Notes: generated by a model not told the origin, from the letters alone. A stretch of DNA of 64,000 bases from Ovis canadensis (GCF_042477335.2 NC_091245.1:29336501-29400500), one strand, 5' to 3'. Counted from the stretch's first letter, positions 1-11,280 are shown. Translations and numbers: made by a program.

Positions 1-103
1 CAGCTTTCAGAATCTTAGTTCTCTGATTAGGGATTAAACCCACACCCTCGGCAGTGAAAGTACAGAGTTCTAACTGTTGGACTGCCAGGGAATTCCCTGG
101 AGC
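1..103 (-). mobile_element. CHR-type SINE, 5' part in antisense
   Basis: Reads as the reverse of the tRNA-Glu-like head: GGGATTAAACCCACACCC and a closing GACTGCCAGGGAATTCCCT. The element is cut by the window edge. Confidence 0.7.
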
Positions 104-223
104 TGGGCTTTGATGGATGTATAGGAGTTTACCAGGTAGTGAATGGGAGAAGTGATATTCTAGGTACAAGGAAAGGTAGTGCAAGTCAGAGAAATGTCAG
201 AGAACAGGGGACAGTGGTAAGTG

Positions 224-475
224 TCTGTTATTGTTTAGTCGCTGCCATATCTGACTCTTTTGTGACTCCATGGACTGTAGCCCTCTATCCATGGAATTTC
301 TCAGGCTCCTCTGTGCATGGAATTTCTCAGGCTCCTTTGTCCATGGAATTTCTCAGGCAAAAATGCTGGAGTGGATTGCCACTCCCTTCTGCAGGGGATC
401 TTCCTGACCCAGGGATCAAGCTCAAATCTGCATTGGCAGGCGGATTCTTTGCCACCGAGCCACCAGGGAAGGCCC
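224..475 (-). mobile_element. Bov-tA SINE with an internal 26-bp triplication
   Basis: Antisense Bov-tA from GTCGCTGCCATATCTGACTC to GAGCCACCAGGGAAGGCC. The block from 290 holds three copies of a 26-base unit (starts 290, 316, 342, each beginning CATGGAATTTCTCAGG), where the consensus has one. Confidence 0.88.
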
Positions 476-479
476 AGTG

Positions 480-1220
480 TCTTGTGGCAGGAGGCAAAGT
501 GCATGAAGGGGAAGAATGCCTGAACTGGGACTGGAGAATGGGGTAGGGGCCAGTCTATGAAGGGCCTGAATTCTGGGCTGGGAGTTTCTACTTGGAGAAG
601 TTTAAAGGTTTTGAGATGAGGAAGTACCCAAGTAAAGTTATAGGTACTGTAGGAGGGGCTTAATACGTGGGTAGCTGTGAATCAACAGATACGGAGCACC
701 TGTAGCGCATCAGACACTGTTTCCCCCTCCACCTTAATATGCACTCCAAGGCAGGGACTGTATCAGGTTCAAAATCTCTCTTCGTCCCACCCCCTCCTGC
801 CTAAAGCAGAGAGCTGAGGAGGCACTAAATGTTGGATTGCTTCAGAGCCAGGAAATGAATGCATGGCTCCTGGGAGGGTCACTTCAGAGGTCAGCAGCCC
901 ACGTGGCCACGGGGGACATGATTGGAGGCCAGCCCACTGGGGAAAGTGCCCATAGCATTGTGCCTGAGCTGATCAAATATCAGCATTTTTAAAGGGTATT
1001 ATTTTGGAGAAGCTCTGTGGCAGAGGAGAATCAAAATATTAATAATCAAACTCCCAGCCATCATGGAGGGAGCTCCCGAGGTGTGTCAGATGCTATGCTA
1101 GGTAAACTACACTCTGGATCTTATTCACATTGTTACCCTCAAAGGGAACCCCGATCCTTACTTCTCTCCCATCTCCAGTTGCCAGAGCCTCTTATCTGTC
1201 TTCTGGGAGCAGTCTTGTCC
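480..1220. other. Unassigned unique sequence
   Basis: No exon, recent repeat or RNA gene recognised. Open frames here are short and lack family features. Confidence 0.5.
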
Positions 1221-1224
1221 CTCC

Positions 1225-1530
1225 TGCAATGGATTCTCTACCCAGCAGCCAGTGTGACATCTAAAACCACTGCAGGTCATGGCACTCAAAACCCTCCTGT
1301 GGTTCCCGTCGCAGAGTCCTTCCACAGCCTACAGGGTCCCCCATGTCCTGACCTCTGCCACCGGTGGGCTCCGTCTCATCTCCTACCTGGGCTCCAGTGC
1401 TCTGGTTTCTGTCCTCAGACTTGCTGACAGTGGCCCTTCTTTGGGGGATCTGATTCTGTTGTTCCCGCTGCCTGGCACACCTGACGGGCCAGGGTGATTC
1501 ACCTTCTCAACAAGGCCTCCCCTCACCCTC
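1225..1530 (+). mobile_element. L2-like LINE remnant
   Basis: Decayed L2 3' pattern: CACTCAAAACCCTCCTGTGG, then pyrimidine-rich text and 'CTGCCTGGCACACCTG'. Strongly diverged. Confidence 0.45.
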
Positions 1531-1659
1531 TCATTAGGCCACTTTCTGACACATGAGGGCTTTTTTTCTGCATTGGATTTAGCCCCATCTGAACTTATCT
1601 TAGTCACTTATTTATTTACTTGTGCTTTTGTTTTTGCCTCTCCTAACAGAGTGCACAGA

Positions 1660-1792
1660 GAAGGCAATGGCAACCCACTCCAGTACTCTTGCCTGGAAAA
1701 TCCCATGGACAGGGGAGCCTGGTGGGCTGCCGTCTCTGGGGTTGCATAGAGTCAGACACGACTGAAGCGACTTAGCAGCAGCAGCAACAGAA
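1660..1792 (+). mobile_element. BovA SINE 3' part with (CAG)n end
   Basis: From AGAAGGCAATGGCAACCCAC through CAGACACGACTGAAGCGACT to a short AGCAGCAGCAGC run. Confidence 0.9.
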
Positions 1793-1799
1793 TGCATGG

Positions 1800-2455
1800 G
1801 AGCTCCCATGCTTCATGAGAGCACCTGCAACCTTGTCTGTTTTCTCTCCTTCGGGTCCCCAGTGCCTGGCCCCCAGCAGGGCTTTGTATGTATGTGCAAG
1901 GTAAACAGGACTTCCAGGCTGGCCCACAAGGGCCCATGAAGCCCAGCCATGGGCTCCTTGCTCCCTGGGAAGAGCGCCTCCTGAGTGGAACTGACAGATG
2001 GTGTGGAGCCCAGAGCCGAGGCACTGCTTTTATTAGTGAGTTGCTTTAGCTCGGAATAGGATTAACATAAATATCATCCCAGGCAAGTGGATAAGGCAAA
2101 GCTCTGTTAGTTACATCAGATTTTGTTTCCCTGACACATCTAGAACAGTCCTTTTCCAGGGTAAGTACAATTCATGGCTGAAGGTGCTGCTCAGAGAAGT
2201 CAAGTGGGGTGGGCATGGGGGTCCACACAGAATCCTTCTCAGTCCCCTCCTCACTCAGTCCCCTGTCCACACTGACCTCCAGAGTGACCTCTCATGCCTA
2301 AAATCCAACCCTATTGTGCCTGGCAGAAACCTTTTATTGGCTCCCGCTGTGTCTGGATGAAGGACAAAAGCCTTACAATGATGAAGATGAAGACGTGATG
2401 ATGGGAGGTACCACATAATTCTCTCAAAATCCTCCCAATGGCCCTGCAAGGCAGA
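1800..2455. other. Unassigned unique sequence
   Basis: No exon or recent repeat recognised. Confidence 0.45.
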
Positions 2456-2600
2456 CCACTCTCACCATTCTCATTTGTCAACTGAAAATCTGATGGCTCA
2501 GAGAGGTTCCATGACTTGCTCAAGGTTACTCTGCCAGTGAATGACAGAGACAGGCGCCAAGCCCAGGCCTATGGACCAATGGTTTGATGTACGTTCAAGG
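2455..2600 (-). mobile_element. MIR SINE, antisense
   Basis: Pattern CATTTGTCAACTGAAAATC, CTCAGAGAGGTTCCATGACT and TGCTCAAGGTTACTCTGCC is the reverse of the MIR core. Confidence 0.65.
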
Positions 2601-3109
2601 CCAGCCTCCTACTCCAATGAGGCTGCCATGATCCTCCAGGTGCCCAGGTGTCAGCCTAACCTTTCTTAACAAGAAGCCCAGTCAAAGGCTAGTATTTGCC
2701 CCTGAAACTCCATGAAACTCTAAGTAAGAAGCACCCCTTGTTTTAGCATCCTCCTTCTCAGCTCCATCAAGTGTTTCATCTTTGCAGGAGGGAGTCATTT
2801 TCCACAAAGAGTTCATAATAACTATACTAATATGTATAATAACTATAAGGCTAAGAGTTATGGGGTGTTATACATCAAGACTGTGCCAAGTATTTTATAT
2901 GCATTATCTCACTTTTTGAAATTCTATTAATATATCTAAAAAGGAACCCTCTACACATGATTAAAACAAAACAAGAGATTACAAAAAGGTATATGGTAAG
3001 CAGTAAGCCTTCCTCCCTCTTCTGCATCCCTGCCTCCCACTTCCCCTCCCAGAGGCTACCCTGTACCACCCAGTTCCTTGGCTGTCCTGAGAGCCTATGA
3101 ATGACTATC

Positions 3110-3290
3110 TCATTTAATCCTCTCAACATCGTTGGAAGTAGATGTTACTATTCTTATATCCCATATCAGGAAACAAGTTCAGAGACAGGAAGTCACTTAA
3201 CCTCACACAGCTTCAAGTGGCAGAGCTGGGATTTCTCCCCAGATGGACTGCCTCTAACCCTGTGCAACTTCAACCCCAGGCTTCTCTGCC
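3110..3290 (-). mobile_element. MIR SINE, antisense
   Basis: ATCTCATTTAATCCTCTCAA, ATATCAGGAAACAAGTTCAG and AGTGGCAGAGCTGGGATTTC match the reversed MIR core. Confidence 0.65.
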
Positions 3291-3717
3291 TCCGCTAGGA
3301 AGAAAACCGGGCAGCTGAGCTGAGAACTGCCCACTGGGCAGTCCGCCGGGTGGCCTCTCTGACAGGTTTTGCCTCACTTATCAGTCTTGCAGCAAAGAAT
3401 TCAGATTTGGACCTCAGTAAAATGACAAGTTATGACCTGTCAGACCTCGAGGTTATTGACCAGTGCTAGAGACCTCAAATACCTCTAGTCTTCAGTTCTT
3501 GCTGTTTCCTGTCTCCTGCTACCTTCATGCCCTTGGTTTGCCCTCTGGCTCTGACAAGCTGACAGTATAAAGAAGGTCACATGAGACCCTGAAAGGACAC
3601 AGCTGTGCACCTGGAACCCCAAACTTGTGCTCAGCTCTGCCCCTGGCCTGTAGGGCTCGGCAGGGGCGGGGATCACCTCATCTTTCTGCACCTCGGTGTC
3701 TTCACTTGTAAGCTGAA

Positions 3718-3913
3718 TAAAAGTGAAGTCGCTCAGTCATATCCAACTCTTTGCCACCCCATGGACTGTAGCCCGCCAGCCTCCTCCATCCATGGGATTT
3801 CCAGGCAAGAATACTGGAGTGGTTTGCCATTTCCTTCTCCAGGGCATCTTCCCAACGCAGGGATTAAACCCGGGTCTCCTGCACTGCAGGCACTGAGCCA
3901 CCAGGGAAGCCCA
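3718..3913 (-). mobile_element. Bov-tA SINE, antisense
   Basis: Nearly full length from AGTGAAGTCGCTCAGTC to GCCACCAGGGAAGCCC. Confidence 0.93.
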
Positions 3914-4227
3914 AAATGAATAATTACATCTGACTTAAAAGGTTTGAGGACCCTCAACTGAGGTGATAAAAGCCACATGGCAGTAGCAAGGCCTCATGCA
4001 AATGCTATTCCTTTTAATAACAATAAAAGTTGGAGGCAATCTGGTAGTCTCTAGATGAAAACAGCTGGCTACTCTCACAACTGCTGTCTGCTCACTTCTT
4101 TCCACGCCTTCCACCAACCTGCATCTGTCAGATCTGCTACAATTTAAACAATCGTTTTTGTCTCTTGTCTTATTCGTCCTTGCTGGGCCCTGAGAGGCGG
4201 AGTGCAGCAGGAACGGCCACCCCCAGT

Positions 4228-4910
4228 CTTTGTTGTTGCTGTTCAGTCACTAAGTTGTGTCTGACTCTTCGTGACCCCATGGACCACAGCATTCCAGGTT
4301 CCTCGGTCTTGCAGTATCCCAGAGTTTGCTCAAATTCATGTCCACTGAGTCGGTGATGCTATCTAAGTATCTCATCCTCTGTCACTCCCTTCTTTTGCCT
4401 TCAATCTTTCTCAGCATCAGGGTGTTTTGCAAAGAATCAGCTTTTCACATCAGGCGGCTAAAGTACTGGAGTTTCAGTTTCAGCATGAGTCTTTCCAATG
4501 AATATTCAAGGTTGATTTCCTTTAGGATTGACTAGTTTGATCTCCTTGCTATCCAAGGGACTCTCAAGAGTCTTCTTCAGAACCACAGTTCAAAAGCATC
4601 AGTTCTTCAACGCTCAGCCTTATTTATGCTCCAACTCTCACATCAGTACATGACTATTGGAAAAAAGCATAGCTTTGACTAGATGGACCTTTGCCGGCAA
4701 AATGATGTCTCTGCTTTTTAATATGCTGTCTGGGTTTGTCATAGCTTTCCTTTTCAAGAAGCAAGCATCTTTTAATTTCATGGCTGCAGTCACCATCCGC
4801 AGTGATTTTGGAGCCTAAGAAAAGAAAATATGTTATTGCTTTCACCTTTTCCCCTTTTATTTACCGTGAAGTGATTGGGACCGAATGCCATGGTCTTAGT
4901 TTTGGAAAAC
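4228..4910 (-). mobile_element. BovB LINE 3' end, antisense
   Basis: Begins with the reversed 3' tail (GTTGTTGCTGTTCAGTCACT) and runs back through CTCTCAAGAGTCTTCTTCAG and GGCTGCAGTCACCATCCGCA to CATGGTCTTAGTTTT. No intact reverse transcriptase is included. Confidence 0.92.
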
Positions 4911-5309
4911 CAAGGTTCCAAGAGGGGCAGTGCCTTGCCGGAGGTCACAGAATTAGTGAGAGGTGGGTCCTCATACCTGGTTGTGTCAATGCTCTGCCCT
5001 CTCCCACAGGAGAGAGCCCGTGTTCCTTAGCTTGGCCCCCGAGCTCACTGGCATCAGGCCCGCGCTTCCTATGTTCATCTCTCAGCACACCCCACTATCT
5101 ACCGAGTGTATCATCGTTCCTCAAATGCGAATGGCCGTTCTCAGCCCCTTGTCTTTCACCCGGTGCTCCCACCGCCAGACGACCTGGTGGGCTCCTGCCA
5201 TCCTCCTTAATTCCTTCTACAGTCCCCGTGATCGGTGCCTGCCAGTCCGTTTGCACTGTTGTTGTCACGACTGCGCTGTGGACCACTTTGCACTGTGCCC
5301 CAGGGCCCC

Positions 5310-5530
5310 GTCTCTGGAGCCAAACTGCCTGCGTTTAAATCCTGGCTCAGCCACCAACTAGCTGAGTGATGCTAGATGAGTTACTTAACATCTCTGTGCT
5401 GTATCTTCTCAACTGTCTCCTGAGGGTACCTTCTGGCACTGTTGTGAGGAGTAAATAATACATGTAGAACAATCAGCACAGGGCTGACACAGAATTTACA
5501 CTCAATATTAGCTCTCATTGTTATCATCTT
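5310..5530 (+). mobile_element. MIR SINE
   Basis: CTGGAGCCAAACTGCCTG, GAGTTACTTAACATCTCTGT and a GTTGTGAGGAGTAAATAAT segment in consensus order. Confidence 0.75.
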
Positions 5531-5534
5531 TTAT

Positions 5535-6290
5535 GGGTATTCAGTAATACCTCCTCTCTCCCAGCCCCTGTGCTGAGCACACCAAGCTGACTGAGACGCA
5601 CTCTCTGGCTGCAGAATCCAGGGGAGGAAAGAGACACGTAGACACTCCATGACAAAGCATTCATTCTAATCGGGTCGCTGTTTGGCTTAAACCACCCTCT
5701 GCCCATGTTCGAGGGCTCCGAGGAGCAAACAGCATTCTGTAGCCATTCCCTGCCGGCCATGGGTGGCCTGGGTCCCGGAGCCCTACAGCCTGAGGACTGT
5801 CTAATCCACAGGGAATGGTTTTGTCGGCTCCCTTTCTCTCCATGTTAACCCCAGAGACAGGAAAGAGCCAGCCGCAGTACAATTTATCTCCCAGGGGCTG
5901 CTTCCTCAGCTGAGATTTACGACTGTGCTTGTCACTGTGACCCTGCAGGCTCAATTACAGATCTGCTTCTAGGCTAGACAGGGGGGCAGGAACCTGCCTA
6001 GATCTGCCGAACAGCCCCAGGGGAGAGCCACTGGCCCTGTCAAGTCTGGGACCTCAGAGAGCTTGGGGCTCACCCAGGTGCTCCGCTTGTCACCTGTGAA
6101 GAAACTGAGGCCAGAAATGAGGGTTTACTCCGAGCTGTGCTTGGGAAAATAGGCCCAGTGTGAAGTGGAATGTCGCCTCCCGAATACCATCAAGGGAGCT
6201 TATTTTACTGTACATGAGTGTATTACTTCATTTTACTCAAATAGCTTTCTTCTGTTTAATAACATGAGTTTAATTTCTATTGCTTCTTTT
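5535..6290. other. Unassigned unique sequence
   Basis: No exon, RNA gene or recent repeat recognised. Confidence 0.45.
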
Positions 6291-6299
6291 TACTTTTTT

Positions 6300-6530
6300 A
6301 AAAAATATTTATTTACTTATTTGACTGCATTAAGTCTTAGTTGCAGTGTTCGGGTTTCTCTCTTGTTGTGATATGCAAGCACCAGAGCATGAAGGCTTAT
6401 TAGTTGGCAGCGCTCAGACTTAGTTGCAAGGCGGTATGTGGAATCTTAATTCCCTGACCAGGGATCGAACCCACATCCACTGTATTGGAAGGTGGATTCT
6501 TAAGCCCTGGACTACCAGGGAAATCCCTAA
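6300..6530 (-). mobile_element. CHR SINE, antisense
   Basis: Starts with the reversed A/T tail (TATTTATTTACTTATTTG), includes CCAGGGATCGAACCCACATC and ends CTACCAGGGAAATCCCT. Confidence 0.85.
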
Positions 6531-7052
6531 CTTTCTTTTTATATAATTAAAATATTTACTATGGAGCCATGCTTTGAAACCTAAACCTAAAGCAAAACAT
6601 CTCTATTCTTCCATAAACAAAGGCATAGTCTGTCTATACAAACACATTAAGAATGTATTGGACGCAGCCTAAACACTGCTCAAGTTTAATGACCTGTGAT
6701 TACAAAATGGAGTCCAATTTTTGTCCAAAGGACGATGATCCTGAGCCTCACTCTGCATACGTGGGAGTTTCTCTCTCTCAAAGGGCCCCCCAGGTGTTGC
6801 TAGGAATCCTCAAGAGTAGCCGCAAGCCAGCCTGTCGATGGCAGCCACCATGTTTGCCTGTTCTTCCTCTCCAGCTTCGGACTCCATCTTCATCAGTATC
6901 CTCAGCCAGTGACACCCTTGGAAGGAGTCCACTGCCGCCACTGTTCACGGTGCTGTCATGGGGACAGTGTCAGGGCTTAAAAGTGCCCCACACTGCCTTT
7001 GCTCTGCGTGTAATAAGCACTGGGGCCAGGCCCCTGGGTTCAGGTTCCTTGA

Positions 7053-7168
7053 CACCCAGTCCTATCGAGTGCAAGGAGTGGACCCCCTTGTGGACTGAAA
7101 GCTTGTCAACTAGGAGTCCTGGGTCAGGCCACCTCCCCTCTGAACCTGAGGCATCTCAACAGAGACAT
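7053..7168 (+). repeat. Source-like copy of the inverted segment at 7751-7866
   Basis: Reverse complement of 7751-7866, one mismatch in 116 bases. The right part overlaps a MIR-like stretch that continues to about 7280. Confidence 0.92.
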
Positions 7169-7281
7169 AGAGGTGATAACGTGCCCTTGGAAGGCTTGTT
7201 GGGAGGATTACATGAGGTCTATATACATGAAGGCTGGCACATATCAGGCATTCAATAAATGGCAGTTACTGTTATTATTGC

Positions 7282-7560
7282 TTCCCTGATAGCTCAGTTG
7301 ATAAAGAATCTACCTGCAATGAAGGAGAGCCTGGTTCAATTCCTGGGTCGGGAAGATCTGCTGGAGAAGGGATAGGCTACTCACTACAGTATTCCTGGGC
7401 TTCCCTTGAGGCTCAGCTGGTAAAGAATCTACCTGTAATGCGGGGGACCTGGGTGTGATTCCTGGGTTGGGAAGATCCCCTGGAGAAGGGAAAGGCTACC
7501 CACTCCAGTATTCTGACCTGGAGAATTCCATGGACTTTAGAGTCCATGGGGTCGCAAAGA
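7282..7560 (+). mobile_element. Bov-tA SINE, one partial plus one longer copy, 3' end displaced
   Basis: A first copy (7282-7396) stops after CAGTATTCCTG and a second begins GGCTTCCCTTGAGGCTCAG. The second breaks off at GTCGCAAAGAG; its last part, GAGTCAGACACGACTGAGCG, is found only at 7870 onward. Confidence 0.9.
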
Positions 7561-7868
7561 GGCCTTTGCCGGAGAGGAGCTCGGGGCAGAGAGGTGAGCT
7601 GCAAGGTCCTGTCTGGTCAGCCTAGGCTCTGGTCAGGAAGCCAAAATCTGACTGATTTGGCTGAGCCCCTTCCCTCTCAGGAATTTGAGTGGCCACTCCT
7701 GGAGAATCTGCAATGACAACTATACATCCTCACTAGCTGCACCCCCTGCCATGTCTCTGTTGAGATGCCTCAGGTTCAGAGGGGAGGTGGCCTGACCCAG
7801 GACTCCTAGTTGACAAGCTTTCAGTCCACAAGGGGGTCCACTCCTTGCATTCGATAGGACTGGGTGCA
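7557..7868 (+). repeat. Composite insertion of two inverted copies of flanking DNA inside a Bov-tA
   Basis: 7751-7866 is the reverse complement of 7053-7168 with a single mismatch in 116 bases. 7557-7745 is the reverse complement of about 9322-9516 at roughly 85-90% identity by eye with small indels. The two pieces abut and split one Bov-tA, with GAG shared at both outer junctions. Confidence 0.9.
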
Positions 7869-7905
7869 GAGTCAGACACGACTGAGCGACTTTCACCGTT
7901 ATTAT
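7867..7905 (+). mobile_element. Displaced 3' end of the split Bov-tA
   Basis: GAGTCAGACACGACTGAGCG followed by ACTTTCACC continues the SINE interrupted at 7560. Confidence 0.9.
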
Positions 7906-8029
7906 TGCACTGTCTGTGGCTGGGTTTCCCCAGGAACAGTCCCTAAAAAAGGATTTGAGACAAGAGGGAGCACCTGCAGGAATGTTGGAAGGTGAGACAA
8001 GGAAAGGAAAGAAGTGGAGGATGTTATCA

Positions 8030-8383
8030 AATTTTTTTTTTATTTTTTTGTTTTAATTTATTTATTTTTGGTTGTGCGGGTCTTCGTTGCCGTGAAGGCT
8101 TTTCTCCAGTTGTGGCGAGTGGAGGCTACTCTCTAGTTGCAGTAAGCAGGCTTCTCACGTGGTGGCTTCTCTTGGTGCGGAGCACGGGCTCTCGGGTTTC
8201 AGTAGCTGTGGCACACCGGCTCAGTAGTTGCAACTCCTGGACTCTAGAGTGCAGACGCAATAGCTGTGGCACGTGGGCTTTGTTGCTCTGCAGCATGTGG
8301 GATCTTCCTGGATCAGGGATTGAACCCATGTCTCTTGCATTGGTAGGTGGATTCTTTACCACTGAGCCACCCAGGAAGGCCCT
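8030..8383 (-). mobile_element. CHR-2-type SINE, antisense, near full length
   Basis: T-rich reversed tail, GTCTTCGTTGCCGTGAAGGC, repeated 'TAGTTGCA' phrases, GATCAGGGATTGAACCCATG and CACCCAGGAAGGCCC. Confidence 0.92.
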
Positions 8384-9020
8384 CAAATAAGTTTCTGATA
8401 ACCAAGGATTCCACCAAGGAATTCTGGATGATGACATAGAATGTGCCTCAAAGTTGTCCCAGTCAAGGGGTGAGGGAGCTGGAGAGTGTATCAGCCCCTC
8501 ATTGGCTGGGATCTGCCGTGCTGTGCTGTGTCCACATTGGTCTTGGTATGGCAGTTTGAAGCCCTAGAATGTCAGGGCATGAGGTGGCCAAGTGGATCCA
8601 TGGTAGAGATGAGAAGCAGCCCTGGAGAAGAGAAGCTCTAGCCCAAGGTCACTTAGTGAAGCAGAGAGAAGCCAGATCCAAAGCCCCGGGTGTCTAGATC
8701 TCCCACCACCTATGTGGGCATCTTCTCTGAGCTAGCAGGGAGTTGTGCATAAGTGTGTGTGGGGTGTCCTGTGAGCCATCTGGATGCAAGGTCAGCCCTC
8801 CCTCTAACTTTTAGTGCTCCTGGGGTCTCTCAGCCTCTCCCAGATACCTTTCCTTTTCCCATCTGATGTGCCTGGGGCTTATGAAAAACCTCAGCTTTAG
8901 AGAAAGGAGAAGAAAACTGTTATGGAACCCTGGAAATGCTGGTCGAGCAGCCAGAAGCTTCTGTTTCTCCCTTCTCCACCTACATACTTCTGAGGGCCAC
9001 GTATAGACAGGGGACCCCAG

Positions 9021-9220
9021 GGACTTCCCTGGCGGGCCAGTGGTTAAGAATTCATCTTGCAATGCCGGGGATGTGGGTTTGCTCTCTGGTCAGGCATCTA
9101 AGATACCACACGCTGCAAAGCAACTAAACCCTCACCACCACAACTACAGAGTCCTTGCCCAGCAACACAGATTCTCCATGCCACAAAGACCCAATGCAGC
9201 CAAATATTTAAAAAAAAAAA
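9021..9220 (+). mobile_element. CHR-2-type SINE with A tail
   Basis: GGGACTTCCCTGGCGGGCC head, CCACAAAGACCCAATGCAGC near the end and an 11-base A run. Confidence 0.9.
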
Positions 9221-9232
9221 GGGGGGGGGGGG
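9210..9232 (+). repeat. A11-G12 homopolymer junction
   Basis: Eleven A are followed directly by twelve G at the end of the CHR SINE. Confidence 0.95.
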
Positions 9233-9321
9233 ACTCATTAGTGTTCCCTGAGATAAGCCCTTTCCTGTGCAGAGCCAAGGGACCTGCAAAGTGAGGAGGT
9301 CCTATGGAGGCTCTGGGAGGT

Positions 9322-9516
9322 GGGGTTACAGCTAGTGAGGATGTATAGCAGTCAATGCAGATTCTCCAGGAGCGGCCTTTCAAATGCCTGAGAGGGAAGG
9401 GACTCAGCCAAGTCACTCAGTCAGATCCTGGCTTCCTGACCAGAGCCTAGACTGACCAGACGAGACCTTGCAGCTCACCCTCTCTCCTCCAAGCTCCTCT
9501 CCTGCAAGGCCTCTCG
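9322..9516 (+). repeat. Source-like copy of the inverted segment at 7557-7745
   Basis: Reverse complement of 7557-7745, including GCTAGTGAGGATGTATAGCA and GGTGAGCTGCAAGGT-type matches with small indels. Confidence 0.85.
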
Positions 9517-10289
9517 GGATTGTCCCTACTCTGCACCACTGCAAATCTGTGTCACTTGCCTGGGTTATCAGTGCTTTCCTCCTTCCCAGATAGAAGTCAA
9601 GGTCATTGGTTCTTACCCAGAATAATGGCTGCAACATCGGCACTGTGGACCATTTCATCCTTGAATTCCTCTCAATTTTTCCAACATCACAGTCTTCTGG
9701 TTTCTCCTCTTAGGTCTCTCAGGCCTCTGTGGATTGTTTCATTTGTTCAACGAGGATTTATGCTGCTACTTGTTTGTGTTAGTCATTGCACTTGGGCCTG
9801 GTTACTCAGTGGTGAGCAAGATGGTCAGGATGAGCAGGAACTGCCTTCCAGAACCCTCAGGGTCCTGTTCTGAGCCTCCTTCCACCTGCCGCCTCTCTAC
9901 TCCCTCCTGATAATCTCAGCTACAAACTGATGACTGTCAAACCCCCCTCTTCTGCCCAGACTTTTTCTTGAGTTCCACACAGATCCACACAGATCCACAT
10001 CTCTAACCCCTTGGAGGGCGTTTGCACCTGATGGTCTACAAGCAACTCAAATTTGCAAGGTCCAAACCGAGCTCATGATCTTCTCCCAAAACCTATCTTC
10101 CTCTATAGCTTGTCTCAAGAGCAATGAGCTCGGGAGACGTTTTTCACTCCTCCCTCTAGCACTTACAACATCTGCCTTCTAAATCAGTGCAGCCCTTCTG
10201 TCTTCCCATGTCAGTGACCTATGCTGCATCCATCTTCCTCATCCAGACTTGTCCCCTCCAAACAACTGCATGGACTCAGCTAGAGGGAT

Positions 10290-10348
10290 CAAAAGTAAAC
10301 CCAAACAGCCCAAAGGTTCATCAACAGATAAACAATTTGTAGTACGTA
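10290..10348 (+). mobile_element. L1 remnant, part 1 (before MER2)
   Basis: CCCAAAGGTTCATCAACAGA is the classic L1 ORF2 3' phrase. It continues after the MER2 and Bov-tA insertions. Confidence 0.7.
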
Positions 10349-10663
10349 CAGTTGGCCCTCTATATCCACAGGTCCTACATCTACGGATTCAACCAACTGT
10401 GGATCTAGAATATTCAGGAAAATATTGCAGAAAGTTTCAAAACACAAAACTTGAATTTGGCAAGGGCTGGCAACAATTTACACGGTACTCACATTGTATT
10501 AACAACTATGTACTTTGCATTAGATATTGTAAATAATCTAGAAATGATTTAAAGTATACTGGAAAATGTGCCATTTTATACCATGTAAGGGACTTGAGCA
10601 TCTGGGCATTTTGATAACCACAGGGGTCCTGGAACAGTCCCCACAGATACCAAAGGACAACTG
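10349..10663 (+). mobile_element. MER2 DNA transposon (Tigger-related) with TA duplication
   Basis: Terminal inverted repeats CAGTTGGCCCTC and its inverse at ACAACTG, flanked by TA on both sides. It is a non-autonomous element without a transposase. Confidence 0.88.
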
Positions 10664-10702
10664 TACATACAGTGAGATTTATTCATCCATATAAAGGAAT
10701 GA
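10664..10702 (+). mobile_element. L1 remnant, part 2
   Basis: Short L1 piece TTTATTCATCCATATAAAGG between MER2 and the Bov-tA. Confidence 0.6.
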
Positions 10703-10926
10703 GGGCTTCCCTGGTGGCTCAGGCAGTAAAAAAAAAATCTGCCAGCAATGCGAGAGCCCTGGGTTTGATCCCTGGGTTGGGAAGATCTCCTGGAGAAGGA
10801 AATGGCTACCCACTCCAGCATTCTTGCCTGGAGAATCCACCTGGACAGAGGAGCCCGGCAGGCTACTGTCCATGGGGTCACAAAGAATTGGACATGACTG
10901 AGTGACTTAGCACAGCACAGCATGTC
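10703..10926 (+). mobile_element. Bov-tA SINE with 9-bp target duplication
   Basis: Sense element from GGGCTTCCCTGGTGGCTCAG to GACTTAGCACAGCACAGCA. AAGGAATGA flanks it at 10694-10702 and 10927-10935. Confidence 0.93.
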
Positions 10927-11280
10927 AAGGAATGAAGTGCTGATAGATGGCAACACAGATGAGCCTCAGAACTATTAAGTAAGGGGAAAGAAACCAGGCG
11001 TAGAAGGTTTCCTATTGTATGGTTCTATAAATGAAATGTCCAGAATAGAAAAGTCCATAAAGACAGAAAGCAGAGTGATTGTTGCCAGAGGCTGAGAGGA
11101 GGAAGGATGGGAAGAAACTGCTTAACAGGTAAGGGATTTTACTTTGGAGTCATGAAAATGTCTTGGAATTGGTTGTTGGCTGAGCAACATTGTGAATGTA
11201 CTTAATGCCACAGAATTGTTTGCTTTAAAATGGTTAATTTCATGTTATGTTAATTTCATCTCAGTAAATTATTTTTTAAA
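10927..11280 (+). mobile_element. L1 3' end remnant, part 3
   Basis: GTTGCCAGAGGCTGAGAGGA, GAATGTACTTAATGCCACAG and AAAATGGTTAATTTCATG are L1M-type 3' UTR phrases. Confidence 0.75.
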
